A DNA stretch of 64,000 nucleotides from Leifsonia xyli subsp. xyli str. CTCB07 (GCF_000007665.1 NC_006087.1:682001-746000); one strand, 5' to 3'. Counted from the first letter of the stretch, positions 47,857 to 58,038 are shown. Program-made: numbers and translations. Notes: a model not told the origin generated them from the sequence alone.

Positions 47857-48797
47857 AGGTCTTCACCGCGGTCGCCGACGTCCCCGCTGGATACGGGCCG
47901 AGCGCTGTGACCATCGGCAAGTTCGACGGTGTCCACACCGGTCACCGCGCTGTCATCGCGCGCCTGCGCCAGGTCGCGGACGAGCGCGGGCTCGCCGCGA
48001 CGGTGATCACCTTCGACCGCAACCCGCTCGAGGTGATCGCTCCGGAGAAATGCCCGCCCGCGCTGGTGAGTAACCGGCAGAAGCTCGACCTGCTCGCCGG
48101 CACCGGGATCGACGCGACGCTCATGGTGCCTTTCGACCGCGCCCTCGCGGAGCTGAGCCCCGATGAGTTCGTGCGTCGCATCCTGGTCGACCGGCTGCGC
48201 GCGGCCGTCGTGCTGGTCGGCAGCGACTTCCGCTACGGGCGGGGCGGCGCGGGGGACGTGGCGTTCCTGCGCGAGCGGGGGGAGCAGTACGGCTTCGCCG
48301 TCGAGCTCATCGACGATGTGCGGCCGGAGCGCGGCCGCCGGGTCTCGTCCACCTGGATTCGCGAGCTGCTGGCGGAGGGGGATGTCGCGCACGCGGCGCT
48401 CCTGCTGGGTCAGGTCCCCACGGTGCGCGGCGTCGTCGTACACGGGGCCGTGCGCGGACGGGAGCTCGGCTTCCCGACCGCGAACCTGTCGCCGGAGCTG
48501 GAGGGCCTGATCCCGGCCGACGGTGTGTACGCGGGCTTTCTGACCGACGACGGCCAGCGCTGGCCGTCAGCGATCTCGGTCGGGAACAATCCGACCTTCG
48601 AGGGCGTGCCGCACAAGCAGGTCGAGGCGTATGCTCTCGACCGGGAGCTGGACCTGTACGGCCACACGGTCGAGCTCGCCTTCCATGAGCGCATCCGGGG
48701 GATGGTCGCGTATGCGGGGGTGGAGCCGCTGATCGCGCAGATCCGCGACGATGTGGAGCGTGCGCGCCGCATCCTGGCGCCCGGGGCCGCGGAGTGA
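47853..48797 (+). CDS. ribF: Bifunctional riboflavin kinase/FAD synthetase
   Basis: Makes FMN and FAD. The N-terminal adenylyltransferase domain has AVTIGKFDGVHTGHRAVIAR (the HxGH-like GxHxGH motif, about residues 18-37), ALAELSPDEFV and VGSDFRYGRGGAGDV (about 128). STWIRELLAEGDV is the ISSTxIR motif. The C-terminal kinase domain has HGAVRGRELGFPTANLS (about 192-208), DGVYAG and ISVGNNPTF. The 314 residues are normal. The stop overlaps the following transporter gene. Confidence 0.95.
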   Translation: MKVFTAVADVPAGYGPSAVTIGKFDGVHTGHRAVIARLRQVADERGLAATVITFDRNPLEVIAPEKCPPALVSNRQKLDLLAGTGIDATLMVPFDRALAELSPDEFVRRILVDRLRAAVVLVGSDFRYGRGGAGDVAFLRERGEQYGFAVELIDDVRPERGRRVSSTWIRELLAEGDVAHAALLLGQVPTVRGVVVHGAVRGRELGFPTANLSPELEGLIPADGVYAGFLTDDGQRWPSAISVGNNPTFEGVPHKQVEAYALDRELDLYGHTVELAFHERIRGMVAYAGVEPLIAQIRDDVERARRILAPGAAE

Positions 48798-50005
48798 GCG
48801 CAGAGACTCCGGCGCGCTCGCTGTGGCGGCCGGGCGGTAGCGCTCCTCGGCATCCTCCTCGTCGCTGGCAATCTGCGCACGGCCGTCGCCGTCCTTTCCC
48901 CGATCTTCGCGGAGATCCGCGTCGAGTTCCCGGTCTCCAGCGTCGGCGTCGGGCTGCTCGGGATGATGCCGCCGGCCTGCTTCGCGCTGTTCGGCCTGAT
49001 CGCCCCCGGCTCACCCGCCGCGCCTCGCTGGAGGCTGTGCTCCTGATCGCGCTCGGCCTCATGCTCGCCGGGCACCTCGTGCGCGCCGCCTCCGGCTCGT
49101 TCGTCCAGCTGGCGATCGGCTCGGCGGTCGCCTTCGCCGGCATGGGCGTGGGCAATGTTCTGCTGCCGCCGCTCGTGAAGCGGTACTTCCCGGACCGGAT
49201 CGGTCTTGTCACCGCGCTGTACGCGACGGTCATGTCGGTCAGCACACTGCGGCCGCCGCTTGTCGCGGTGCCAGTCGCCGACGCGTCGAGCTGGCATGTC
49301 TCGCTCGGGATGTGGGCGCTGGTGAGTGTGCTCGCCATCGTTCTGTGGCTGCGCATCATGCTCACCCGCACACCCGCGCATCCCGACCACGATGTCGAGG
49401 TCGAGCAGGCGGACCACTCGGCGGTCGCGCGGGTGTGGCGGTCCGGGCTCGGCTGGGCGATGGCCATCGTGTTCGCGACCTCGAGCCTCAACGCCTATGC
49501 GATGTTCGGCTGGCTGCCGCAGATCCTGCACGATGTGGCGGGAACGCCGCCCGCGGAGGCCGGAACGCTCCTGTCGGTGTATACCGCTATGGGGGTCCCG
49601 GCCGGGCTGCTGGTGCCGCTCCTCGCCGCGCGGATGCGGAACGTCGCTCTGCTCGTCTACGCCGGGGTCGCGTTCTTTGTGATCGGCTATCTGGGGCTCA
49701 TTTTCGCCCCGACGACCGCGACGGTGCTCTGGGTCGCCATCGCAGGTCTCGGGCCTCTGCTGTTCCCGCTCAGTCTGGTGCTCATCAACACGAGGACCCG
49801 GACGCACGCCGGCTCCGTCGCCCTCAGCGGCTTCGCCCAGGGCATCGGCTATGTCATCGGCTCGTTCGGCCCGCTCGCCGTCGGCCTCCTGCACGAGGTG
49901 ACCGGCGCCTGGACCCTGGCCCTCGCGCTCCTCACCGCCACCGCCCTCGCGGCCGCTGCGGCCGGAGCCGTCGTCGCCCGGCCCGTGCCGCTCGAAGACC
50001 GGTAG
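48794..50005 (+). pseudogene. CynX/NimT-family MFS transporter with two frameshifts
   Basis: Coupled to ribF by ATGA. After 13 codons the sense moves to another frame, ALLGILLVAGNLRTAVAVLS through GVGLLGMMPPACFALFGLIA (about 48840-49005), the first two helices of CynX-type transporters. It then returns to the first frame at about 49005 (a C-run) with LTRRASLEAVLLIALGLML and ten more helices, including FGWLPQILHD and GFAQGIGYVIGSFGPLAVG. Two single-base losses fit. In the annotated frame the first 60 residues are Arg-rich nonsense. Inactive unless the shifts are sequencing errors. The family exports or imports small anions such as cyanate. Confidence 0.8.
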
Positions 50006-50053
50006 GCGGTGCGGGGAAGCGCGGTCACTCGTCTGCTCAGATGAGCATCCATC

Positions 50054-50068
50054 GCACAAGCGTTGTGC
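50054..50068 (+). promoter_or_regulatory. Operator-like palindrome before sorC-type regulator
   Basis: GCACAA-GCG-TTGTGC is a perfect 6-bp inverted repeat with a 3-nt centre. A TAGGTT (50075-50080) lies 7 nt downstream, immediately ahead of the GTG start at 50087, suggesting a leaderless transcript. The palindrome would overlap the -35 region. It probably binds the regulator encoded next to it. Confidence 0.5.
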
Positions 50069-50086
50069 CTCGTCTAGGTTGGATGT

Positions 50087-51307
50087 GTGGCCCTGAACGA
50101 CACCGACGAGATCCTGGCTGTGAAAGCCGCGGAACTCTACTACGAAGCGGGCAAGACGCAGGATGAGATCGGTGCCGCTCTCAGCGTCTTCCGCTGGAAG
50201 GCCGGCCGGCTGCTGGCATCGGCGCGCCAGCAGGGGGTCGTGCGCATCGAGATCGTGCATCCGAGCGCGAGGAAGTTCTCGCTGGAGCGCGAGCTCTGCG
50301 GTTTCTTCGGGTTGGCGGACGCGGTCGTCGTCCCGTCCGCCGAGTCCGACGCCGAGGCCCAGGCCCGGGTCGTGCAGGCGGCGGCCGACTATCTGACGAC
50401 GCTCCGCCCCGTTCCCCGGACGCTCGGCGTCAGCTGGGGGCGGACACTGCACGCCGTCGCGTCGCGGCTGCGGCCCGGCTGGGCGACCGGTGTCGATCCG
50501 GTGCAGATCAACGGCAGCGTCTCCAGAAACCGCCAGGCGACGGCCGCCGCGGACACGCCCGTCGTGATCGCCAGGAAGGCGCAGGGAACGGCAACGCTGT
50601 TGCCGAGCCCGGCCATCTTCGAGCATGCGGCCACGCGACGCGCCATCGAGGCGGACCGATCCGTGCAGTCGGTGCTGGAACTCGCTCGCACCGCCAGCGC
50701 GTTCCTCTTCAGCGCCGGTGTCGTGGACATCAGCTCGGTGCATGTCGACTCCGGCTACCTGTCCCCGCAGGATGTCCGGGCCTTCGCCGAGAAGGGCGCT
50801 GTGGGGGATGTCGTGGGCCGGTTCATCACCGCTGAGGGCCGGGTGGCCGCCCCCGTCCTCGACAGCCGCACGCTCGGACTGGGCCTGGATGACCTGCGCA
50901 ACGCACGCGTCTCCATCGCGGTCATCGCGGGCGAGGCGAAGCACCGGATCGCGCACGCCGTCGTCGCGAGCGGGCTCTGCACGACGCTCATCACCGACGA
51001 GGCCACCGCCAGCGACATGCTCGGCCGCGCGCCGGACGACAGAACTCCCACCCCGGCACAACGCCCACCGACAGAGAGCAGGCCGCACTGTGACCATCGA
51101 GACTTCCCCGCCCGCCCGCGCCCTCGCGTCGGCGGCCCGCGCCGTCGAGATCCTCGGCGGCGACCTCACCGAGGGTTCGCTGCGCCGCTGCCTGAACGAG
51201 ATTCCGGGCGTGGACGCGGTCGGCCTCGAACAGCGCCGCCGCACTCGGAACGCGCTCCATCAAGACCGCCAGCAAAGCCTGGGCGCTCGACAAGATCGTC
51301 GAGCTGA
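50087..51307 (+). CDS. SorC/DeoR-type regulator of the deoC cluster, C-terminus extended
   Basis: The N-terminal helix-turn-helix is about 8-60 (AAELYYEAGKTQDEIGAALS, RWKAGRLLASARQQGVVRI). The sugar-binding domain has TLGVSWGRTLHAVAS, VQINGSVSRN, RKAQGTATLLPSPAIFE and FSAGVVDI. The final family-like segment is GLCTTLITDEATASDML (about 304-320). Beyond it about 83 residues (RAPDDRTPTPAQRPPTESRP and an Arg/Pro-rich tail) continue over the start of deoC in another frame, so the natural stop seems lost by a small frameshift. The first 320 residues look intact. It would sense deoxyribose-5-phosphate or a related sugar phosphate. Confidence 0.8.
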   Translation: MALNDTDEILAVKAAELYYEAGKTQDEIGAALSVFRWKAGRLLASARQQGVVRIEIVHPSARKFSLERELCGFFGLADAVVVPSAESDAEAQARVVQAAADYLTTLRPVPRTLGVSWGRTLHAVASRLRPGWATGVDPVQINGSVSRNRQATAAADTPVVIARKAQGTATLLPSPAIFEHAATRRAIEADRSVQSVLELARTASAFLFSAGVVDISSVHVDSGYLSPQDVRAFAEKGAVGDVVGRFITAEGRVAAPVLDSRTLGLGLDDLRNARVSIAVIAGEAKHRIAHAVVASGLCTTLITDEATASDMLGRAPDDRTPTPAQRPPTESRPHCDHRDFPARPRPRVGGPRRRDPRRRPHRGFAAPLPERDSGRGRGRPRTAPPHSERAPSRPPAKPGRSTRSSS

Positions 51308-51804
51308 TCGACCTGACCATCCTCGAGGGCGCGGACACGCCCGGCAAGGTCCGCTTGCTGGTGGCCAAAGCCCTCACACCGGACCCGGGCGATCCGGCCG
51401 CTCCGCGGCCTGCCGCCGTGTGCGTGTACGGCGATAGCGTCCCGGACGCGATTGCCGCGCTCGGCGATGCCCACGCGGGCAGCCGGCCGGGCCGCGAGGG
51501 CGGCATCGCCGTCGTCGTCGCCGCCGCCTTCCCGAGCGGCCGCGCCTCGCTGGCGGTCAAATTGGCCGACACGGCCGTTGCCGCGGGCGCGGACGAGATC
51601 GACATGGTCATCGACCGCGGGGCCTTCCTCTCCGGCCGGATCGGCCTCGTCTTCGACGAGATCGTGGCCGTCAAGGAGGCGTGCCACCGCGCGGACGGCA
51701 CGTACGCGCACCTCAAGGTCATCCTGGAGACCGGCGAGCTGAACACCTACGACAACGTGCGCCGAGCGTCCTGGCTCAGCATTCTGGCGGGCGCGGACTT
51801 CATC

Positions 51805-51818
<14 letters not shown>
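51090..51818 (+). pseudogene. deoC: Deoxyribose-phosphate aldolase, frameshifted and 3' deleted
   Basis: GTG 51090 begins VTIETSPPARALASAARAVE and EGSLRRCLNEIPGVDAVGLE. One extra C at about 51232-51240 shifts the frame. The continuation is AAALGTRSIKTASKAWALDK, DLTILEGADTPGKVRLLVAK, VAAAFPSGRASLAVKLADTA, GADEIDMVIDRGAFLSG, HLKVILETGEL and ILAGADFIKTS. Right after the FIKTS Schiff-base motif the text switches to aldehyde dehydrogenase sequence, so the last 90 or so residues are gone. The gene is inactive twice over. Confidence 0.87.
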
Positions 51819-52531
<713 letters not shown>

Positions 52532-52535
<4 letters not shown>

Positions 52536-53389
52536 GCCGGCTCTTCGTGCCGAAGACCTACAAGCTCTACATCGGCGGAAAGTTCCCGCGCAGCGAGTCC
52601 GGCCGCACCTACGAGGTGGTCTCCGCCCAGGGGGCCTTCCTCGCGAACGCGGCCAAAGCCTCGCGCAAGGACGCCCGGGATGCGGTGGTGGCTGCGCGCG
52701 CAGCTGTCTCCGGCTGGTCCGGTGCCACGGCCTACAATCGCGGCCAGGTGCTGTACCGCATCGCCGAGCTGATGGAGGGCCGTCGCGCGCAGTTCGCGGA
52801 CGAGATCCAGCAGGCGGAGGGCGTCGGCGCCGCCGCGGGAGCCCAGGTGGACGAGGCCATCGACCGCTGGGTCTGGTACGCCGGATGGGCGGACAAGTTC
52901 GCTCAGGTCGTCGGCAACGCCAACCCGGTCGCCGGTTCCTACGTCAACATCTCGGTGCCGGAGCCGACCGGTGTCGTCGCCATCGTCGCACCGCAGGACT
53001 CCAGCCTGCTCGGCGTCGTGAGCGCCATCGCCCCTGCCCTTGTCTCCGGCAACACGGTCGTCGCGGTCGCGAGCGAGCGTTTCCCGCTCTCGGCCATCAG
53101 CCTGGGCGAGGCGCTGGCGACGAGCGACGTCCCCGGTGGCGTGGTCAACATCCTGACCGGATCGCCCGCCGAGATCGCGCCCTGGCTCGCTTCGCACGCC
53201 GATGTGAACGTGCTCGACCTTGTGGGCGCGGGCGACCTGGAGTGGATCGACCTGCAGATCGCCGCGGCGGACACCCTGAAGCGCGTCCTCCCGCCGGAGA
53301 ACGGCCCCGACGCGGCTCCGCCGTCCCTCGACCGGATCGCGTTCTTCACCGAGACGAAGACCCTGTGGCACATGAAGAGTCTTCTGTGA
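52532..53389 (+). CDS. Aldehyde-dehydrogenase-like protein lacking the catalytic half
   Basis: The 285 residues correspond to the N-terminal half of ALDH: YKLYIGGKFPRSESGRTYEV, AVSGWSGATAYNRGQVLYRI and VPEPTGVVAIVAPQDSSLLG, with ILTGSPAEIAPWLASHADVN near the coenzyme end. The Cys/Glu catalytic region is absent, and the sequence closes cleanly with ...FFTETKTLWHMKSLL. The second ALDH gene after deoC is often of this short, Cys-less kind in actinobacteria, so I regard it as full length. It may partner the preceding ALDH, which here is destroyed. Start ATG overlaps the upstream stop. Confidence 0.75.
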
Positions 53390-53432
53390 TCTGAGAGGAC
53401 TTCCCAGCCGCCGAGATGACATGCAGAATTCT

Positions 53433-53451
53433 TTAGTTTAGCCTATCCTCA
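53433..53451 (+). promoter_or_regulatory. DtxR/IdeR iron box
   Basis: TTAGTTTAGCCTATCCTCA matches the 19-bp consensus TTAGGTTAGCCTAACCTAA at 16 positions by eye. It lies 27 nt before the ATG of the binding-protein gene, where bound repressor would block transcription under iron sufficiency. Ribosome-binding site AAGGAA at 53466-53471. Confidence 0.8.
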
Positions 53452-53477
53452 ATAAGGTAACCATAAGGAATTCTCCC

Positions 53478-54443
53478 ATGCGCCTGCCGGCCTCCCGTCT
53501 CCTCTCCGTCGCCGCTCTCGCGCTGCTCGCCGGGCTCACCGCGTGCAGCGTCCCAGCCGACACCGGCTCCACAACCGTCCCGTCCGCGACGCCCCTCGCT
53601 GGCGGCGTCGACCCGGCCGCGCTCGCCAAGGCGCTCAGACAGTTCCCGGCCGAGCCGCCCTCGAATGTCGTCAGCGCGTCCGTCCCGCTCGCCGAGATCC
53701 TCCACGAGCTCGGGGTCCCGGTTGCCGGGGTCCCGTCGACCACGACACAGCAGCTGCCGGAGTCGCTCGCCGATGTTCCGCGCATCGGCAGCTCGATGGC
53801 GCCCGATGTCGAGAAGATCGTCGAACTGGCCCCCGGCCTCGTCATCGCGGCCGAGTCGGCGCGGTCCACTGTGGAGGCATCGCTCGCGGACACCGGCACG
53901 CCGAGCGCCTTCCTCAAGACCGATACGCTCGCGGACGCAAAGCTCGCGGTGAAGACCCTCGGCGCGGCTTTCGACCGCGAGGAGCAGGCGAGCGCCGTCC
54001 TGGACCGGCTGGGCGCAGCCGAGGCCAAGTTGCGCGCCCTGCGGCCGGCCACAGCAGGCAAGCCGACCAAGGCGCTCCTGCTCATCGGCGCCGCCGACTC
54101 GTTCATGGTCATGAGCGACGGTTCTTACGCCGGCTCCCTGGTCGCGCTCACCGGAGCCGACAACATCGCCGACTCCCAGCTGGGCGCGACCGGCGCCTTC
54201 ACCGCGGTGGACCTCGAAAAGGTCATCGCCGCCGCACCGGATGTCGTTCTCGTCCTCTCCTCGGGCGGCACGGATGCGGCTCAGCGGGCCATCGACGCCG
54301 AGTTCGCCGCACGGCCAGCGTGGCGGAGCTTCCCGGCGGTCGTGGACGGCCGGGTACACGTCCTCGACTACGGTCGATTCGGCTACACCTCGCTCGCCGT
54401 GCTTCCGGCCGCTGCCGACGAGCTGAGCGGTTTCCTGCGGTGA
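53478..54443 (+). CDS. hmuT: Haem/iron ABC transporter substrate-binding lipoprotein
   Basis: The 321 residues have a lipoprotein signal ending LTAC with C23. A two-lobed class III binding protein with a rigid helix linker follows: FPAEPPSNVVSASVPLAEIL, GVPSTTTQQLPESLADVPRI, MAPDVEKIVELAPGLVIAAE and SLVALTGADNIADSQLGA. Haem rather than siderophore transport is suggested by the downstream HugZ-like gene. The symbol is by role, not by close similarity. The stop overlaps the permease GTG. The gene itself looks intact, but its partners are not. Confidence 0.85.
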   Translation: MRLPASRLLSVAALALLAGLTACSVPADTGSTTVPSATPLAGGVDPAALAKALRQFPAEPPSNVVSASVPLAEILHELGVPVAGVPSTTTQQLPESLADVPRIGSSMAPDVEKIVELAPGLVIAAESARSTVEASLADTGTPSAFLKTDTLADAKLAVKTLGAAFDREEQASAVLDRLGAAEAKLRALRPATAGKPTKALLLIGAADSFMVMSDGSYAGSLVALTGADNIADSQLGATGAFTAVDLEKVIAAAPDVVLVLSSGGTDAAQRAIDAEFAARPAWRSFPAVVDGRVHVLDYGRFGYTSLAVLPAAADELSGFLR

Positions 54444-55449
54444 CGAGCACTGTCCTCGGGGCGCGCTCACGCCGGCGGGCTGTCGTCCTCCCGGCGGTGG
54501 GCGTCGCGCTCGCAGCAGGGGTGGTCGTCGCCCTCGGCGTCGGCAGTGTGGTCATCGCCGCCCCCGATGTGCTCGCCGTGCTCGCCGGGAGGGCCGATTC
54601 CACCGCACACGCGGCGATCGTGTGGGATGTGCGGCTGCCGCGCATCCTGCTCGCCCTGCTGGTCGGCGCCTGCCTCGCCGTCACCGGGGCCCTGCTGCAA
54701 GCGGTCGTGGGCAACCCGCTGGCCGACCCGGGGCGACCGGGGTGACGGCGGGCGCGGCCTCCGTGGTTCTCGTGATCCTGCTCGCCTTCCCGGCCGCGAC
54801 CGGACTCGTGCCGCTGGCAGCCTTCGCTGGCGGATGCGTCGCCGCCGCGCTCGTCTACGCGCTCGCATGGCGCCGGTCCGGGATGCGGCCGCTCGACATC
54901 GTCCTGGCCGGCGTCGCCGTCAACGCGGTCGCCGGCGCTGTCATCGGGCTGCTCTCGCTGCGGTTCAGCGATTGTTTGCCGGCCGCGATCCAGTGGCTGA
55001 ACGGCAGCCTAGCGGCGAAAGGCATGGACACCGTCTTGCTGCTCGTGCCATATGCCGCGGTCGGTCTGGTCGCCGCGCTGGCCTGCTCCGGCAAAGCGAA
55101 CATCCTGCGCCTCGGCGACGCCGTCGCCGGCAATCTCGGCGAGAACGTCGCCCGCACGCGCTTGCTGCTCTCGGCCGTCGCCGTGTTCCTCGCCGCGGTC
55201 GCGCTCGCCGCGGTCGGTGTGCTCGGTTTCCTCGGCTTGGTCGTCCCGCACCTCGCGCGGCTGCTGGTCGGCTCGGACCATCGCGTGCTGCTGCCGCTGA
55301 GCGCCCTCCTCGGCGCGCTCCTCCTCATCTCCGACACGATCGGCCGTACCGCGTTCGCTCCCGTCGAGATCCCGGCGGGGATCGTCATGGCCTTCGTCGG
55401 GGCGCCGTACTTCCTCTTCCTCCTGCGGCGCTCGGGGGCGCCGCGATGA
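54440..55449 (+). pseudogene. hmuU: Haem/iron ABC transporter permease, frameshifted
   Basis: FecCD-type permease. The first frame gives AIVWDVRLPRILLALLVGAC and VTGALLQAVVGNPLADPG, then meets TGA at 54743-54745. After a one-base loss at about 54735-54742 (G/C-rich run), sense resumes as GVTAGAASVVLVILLAFPAA and continues through GAVIGLLSLRF, IQWLNGSLAAKGMDTV, FLGLVVPHLARLLVGSDHRV and LISDTIGRTAFAPVEIPAGI to the end. The overall length (about 336 codons) fits the family. The ATPase ATG overlaps its stop. Confidence 0.85.
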
Positions 55450-56288
55450 GCGCCGCTCCTCCCGCCGCGCTGGTCTCCGCCCGGGACGTGTCCGTGGGCT
55501 ACGGCCGCAAGCGGGCCGTCCGCGGCGTCTCCCTCGACGTCGCCGCGGGCGAGACCATCGCGCTCATCGGTCCCAATGGTTCGGGGAAATCGTCGCTGCT
55601 GCGCGCGTTCGCTGGCCGTGTGCCGGTCGCTGGCGGCTCGGTCCGCATCGGTGGCCGGGACATCGCTCGCGCCGGCCCCCGCGAGCGTGCCCGTGCCGCC
55701 GGGTTGCTCGAACAGAGGAACCCCGCTCCGGCCGACCTCACCGTCCGCGAACTCGCGGGGTATGGGCGGCATCCTCACCGCCGCTGGTTCGAGCGCGGGG
55801 GCGAGGCCGACCGCGACGCCGTCGACTGGGCGCTGGCGCACACCGGGATGCTCGCCGACGCGGATCGCGTCGTCGCCGAGCTCTCCGGCGGCGAAGCGCA
55901 GCGCGCCTGGCTCGCCATGGTCCTCGCCTAGCGGCCCCGTGTGCTGCTCCTCGACGAGCCGACCACCTACCTCGACATCGCCCACCAGGCCGACGTGCTG
56001 GAGGTGGCGGGCGAACTGCGGAGAGCGCTTGGGATGACGGTCGTCTTGGTGCTGCACGACCTCAGCCACGCCGCTGCGGTCGCCGATCGCGTGCTCGCCC
56101 TGCACGAGGGCGCCGCGCTCGCGACCGGGACGCCTGCCGAACCGTTCACGCCCGAGACGATCGACGCCCTCTACGGGGTCGGCGCCGAGGTCACCCCCGG
56201 CGTGGACGGCAGGCCGCCGCGCATCCACCTCGATCACCGTGTGCGGCGCGGCCAGCGCACCCATCCCGACCAGAAGGAGAGACCATGA
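55446..56288 (+). pseudogene. hmuV: Haem/iron ABC transporter ATPase with nonsense codon
   Basis: Walker A is LIGPNGSGKSSLLRAFAG (about residues 39-56). The Q-loop is near LEQRNPAP, and the signature is ELSGGEAQRAWLAMVLA (about 144-160). TAG at 55929-55931 replaces what should be the Gln of LAQRPRVLLLDEPT (CAG to TAG). Walker B LLLDEPTTYLDIAHQ and the H-loop LVLHDLSHAAAV follow in the same frame to a stop at 56288. The truncated product would lack Walker B. The hugZ-like ATG overlaps the stop. Confidence 0.88.
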
Positions 56289-56791
56289 CCTCTACCACCG
56301 CCGTCGAGCACGCCGACGAGCGTGAGCGCTACCGCACCTTCCTCGCCGAGCGCGCGACGCTGACCCTCGGCGTCGCCGACCGCGACGGCGTGCCGATGGT
56401 CGCCGTGACTCCGTTTGCCGCGGTCGACGATGCGCTCTATCTCTATGTCAGTGCCCTCGCCGACCACCATGACGCTCTCGCCGCCGCCGACGAGGTCGCT
56501 GTGCTCTTCCGCGCCGATGAGGCCGGCGCGCCCAACCTGTTCGCCCTCGAACGTGCGCGGTTCCGCTGCGCCGTGCGGGTCGTACACGATGAAGGCGACG
56601 AGGCTGTGTTCGATCGGTTTGTGGAGGTCACGAGTCCAGCGCTCGTCCGGCTGCTCCGCGCCCTCGACTTCCGTCTCTACCGGCTCGAACCGCTCGCCGG
56701 CCGGTACGTCGTCGGGTTCGGGAAGGCTTACGATGTGGACTGGGCCGGTGACCGCTTCGACCATGTCGTCATCGACAAGACGCAGAGCTGA
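56285..56791 (+). CDS. HugZ/HutZ-like haem-utilisation protein
   Basis: The 168-residue split-barrel (PNPOx-like) protein has ATLTLGVADRDGVPMVAVTP, VAVLFRADEAGAPNLFALER (about 74-93) and the C-terminal GRYVVGFGKAYDVDW signature of haem-degrading or haem-storage HugZ proteins. It ends the DtxR-box operon. It probably handles haem in the cytoplasm after import. Intact although both membrane-transport components upstream are broken, so it may be a recent orphan. Confidence 0.82.
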   Translation: MTSTTAVEHADERERYRTFLAERATLTLGVADRDGVPMVAVTPFAAVDDALYLYVSALADHHDALAAADEVAVLFRADEAGAPNLFALERARFRCAVRVVHDEGDEAVFDRFVEVTSPALVRLLRALDFRLYRLEPLAGRYVVGFGKAYDVDWAGDRFDHVVIDKTQS

Positions 56792-56860
56792 TGCGTCTCT
56801 CCCTCGCCTCGCCGCGGAAAGTGCGAGAGGATGGCTGAAAACGCGCGAGGGAGGACCGGG

Positions 56861-57445
56861 ATGACGCACGGGGCAGGCGGAGCGCTCGCGCTGGTGGGCG
56901 ACAGCCTCACGCAGGGCGGGGACTGGGCGGTTTTGCTCCCCGGCGAGGACGTGCGGAACTTCGGCGTTGCGGGCGACACCACCGACGATCTCCTCGCCCG
57001 CCTCGACACCGTCATCGAGTCCCGCCCGGACACGCTCGCCCTGCTGATCGGCACGAACGACCTCGCCTGGCGGCGTTCGGCCGAGCATGTCGTGCGGAAC
57101 GCCGAGACCATCCTGGTCATGCTCCGGAAAGAGCTGCCGGAGGCGCGCATCCTGATGCAGTCGGTGCTGCCGCGCGGCCGTGAGTTCGCTGAGCAGATCC
57201 GCGACGCCAACCGGCATCTGTGGCAGTTCGCGCCGACCGTCCACGCCGGCTGGCTGGATCTCTGGCCGGTGCTGGCTTTGGCGGACGGCGAGCTCAACCC
57301 GGCGTTCACTGAGGACCGGCTGCATCTGAACGACGAGGGCTATCGCGCGTGGGCTGGTGAGCTCATCCCGGGTCTGGAGCGCGTGCGCCAGCTGCCGCCT
57401 TCCTCCCGGGCGATCGCTCTCCCCGACCTCGGCGGCCCCGCCTAA
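56861..57445 (+). CDS. SGNH/GDSL-type hydrolase
   Basis: I start at ATG 56861 (MTHGAGGALALVGDSLTQGG) because GGGAGGAC lies just upstream; an ATG at 56831 adds ten residues. Block I is VGDSLTQGG with the nucleophile Ser, block II the Gly of NFGVAGDTTDDL, block III LLIGTNDLAWR, and block V EDRLHLNDEGYRAWA with the Asp-x-x-His pair. About 194 residues, no signal peptide, so a cytoplasmic esterase or lysophospholipase. Substrate unknown. Confidence 0.85.
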   Translation: MTHGAGGALALVGDSLTQGGDWAVLLPGEDVRNFGVAGDTTDDLLARLDTVIESRPDTLALLIGTNDLAWRRSAEHVVRNAETILVMLRKELPEARILMQSVLPRGREFAEQIRDANRHLWQFAPTVHAGWLDLWPVLALADGELNPAFTEDRLHLNDEGYRAWAGELIPGLERVRQLPPSSRAIALPDLGGPA

Positions 57446-57509
57446 GCCCACCCCACCGAGTCCCGCTCCGCCGAAACGGAGGACACTCTCACCCGTGAGC
57501 CTGGCCCGT

Positions 57510-58037
57510 TTACCCGCCGGCCGCCGCACGGAAGGCGGCGAAGGCGGCGTCCCTGACGAGCACGAACCGAACCCGTTCCACCGATCCGACTCCGGATGAC
57601 AGCACGGCACGCACCGTGCTCACGGCGAGGCGTGCGGCATCGTCCATCGGCCACCCGTAAGCGCCCGCCGAGATCGCGGGAAAGGCCACCGTCGCTGCGC
57701 CGAGTTCGCGGGCGACCCTCAGCGATGAGCGGTACGCGTTCTGCAGCAGCGGGGCCCTGTCCTCGCTCGCTGTCCACACTGGCCCGACCGTGTGGATCAC
57801 CCAGTGTGCGTCGAGGTCTCCTGCGGTGGTCGCGACGGCCCTGCCGGTCGCCAGCACGTCCGGCAGAACCGTCGCACGCAATTCGCGGCAGGCGGCCAGG
57901 AATGCGGGCCCCCCGCGCCGATGGATGGCCCCGTCGACGCCGCCCCCGCCGAGCAGCGAGGCGTTGGCGGCGTTGACGATGGCGTCTGCGCTCTGTTCGG
58001 TGAGGTCGCCGCGGACGAGTTCGATCGGGTCCGTCAT
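57510..58037 (-). CDS. Macro-domain ADP-ribose hydrolase
   Basis: The 175 residues show ADAIVNAANASLLGGGGVDG (about 17-36) and AIHRRGGP, the ADP-ribose-binding loop with catalytic Asn/Asp. VIHTVGPVW and VAFPAISAGAYGWPMDDAAR (about 117-136) complete the MacroD-type fold. It removes ADP-ribose from proteins or hydrolyses O-acetyl-ADP-ribose. It ends next to csoR (1 nt between csoR stop and its start), so the two may be co-transcribed. Confidence 0.9.
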   Translation of the reverse strand: MTDPIELVRGDLTEQSADAIVNAANASLLGGGGVDGAIHRRGGPAFLAACRELRATVLPDVLATGRAVATTAGDLDAHWVIHTVGPVWTASEDRAPLLQNAYRSSLRVARELGAATVAFPAISAGAYGWPMDDAARLAVSTVRAVLSSGVGSVERVRFVLVRDAAFAAFRAAAGG

Positions 58038-58038
58038 C

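Noticed and set aside
48410..51244. 944-codon antisense ORF across the MFS and regulator genes
   Set aside because: Crosses several real genes and has an Arg/Asp/Glu-rich composition typical of a shadow frame.
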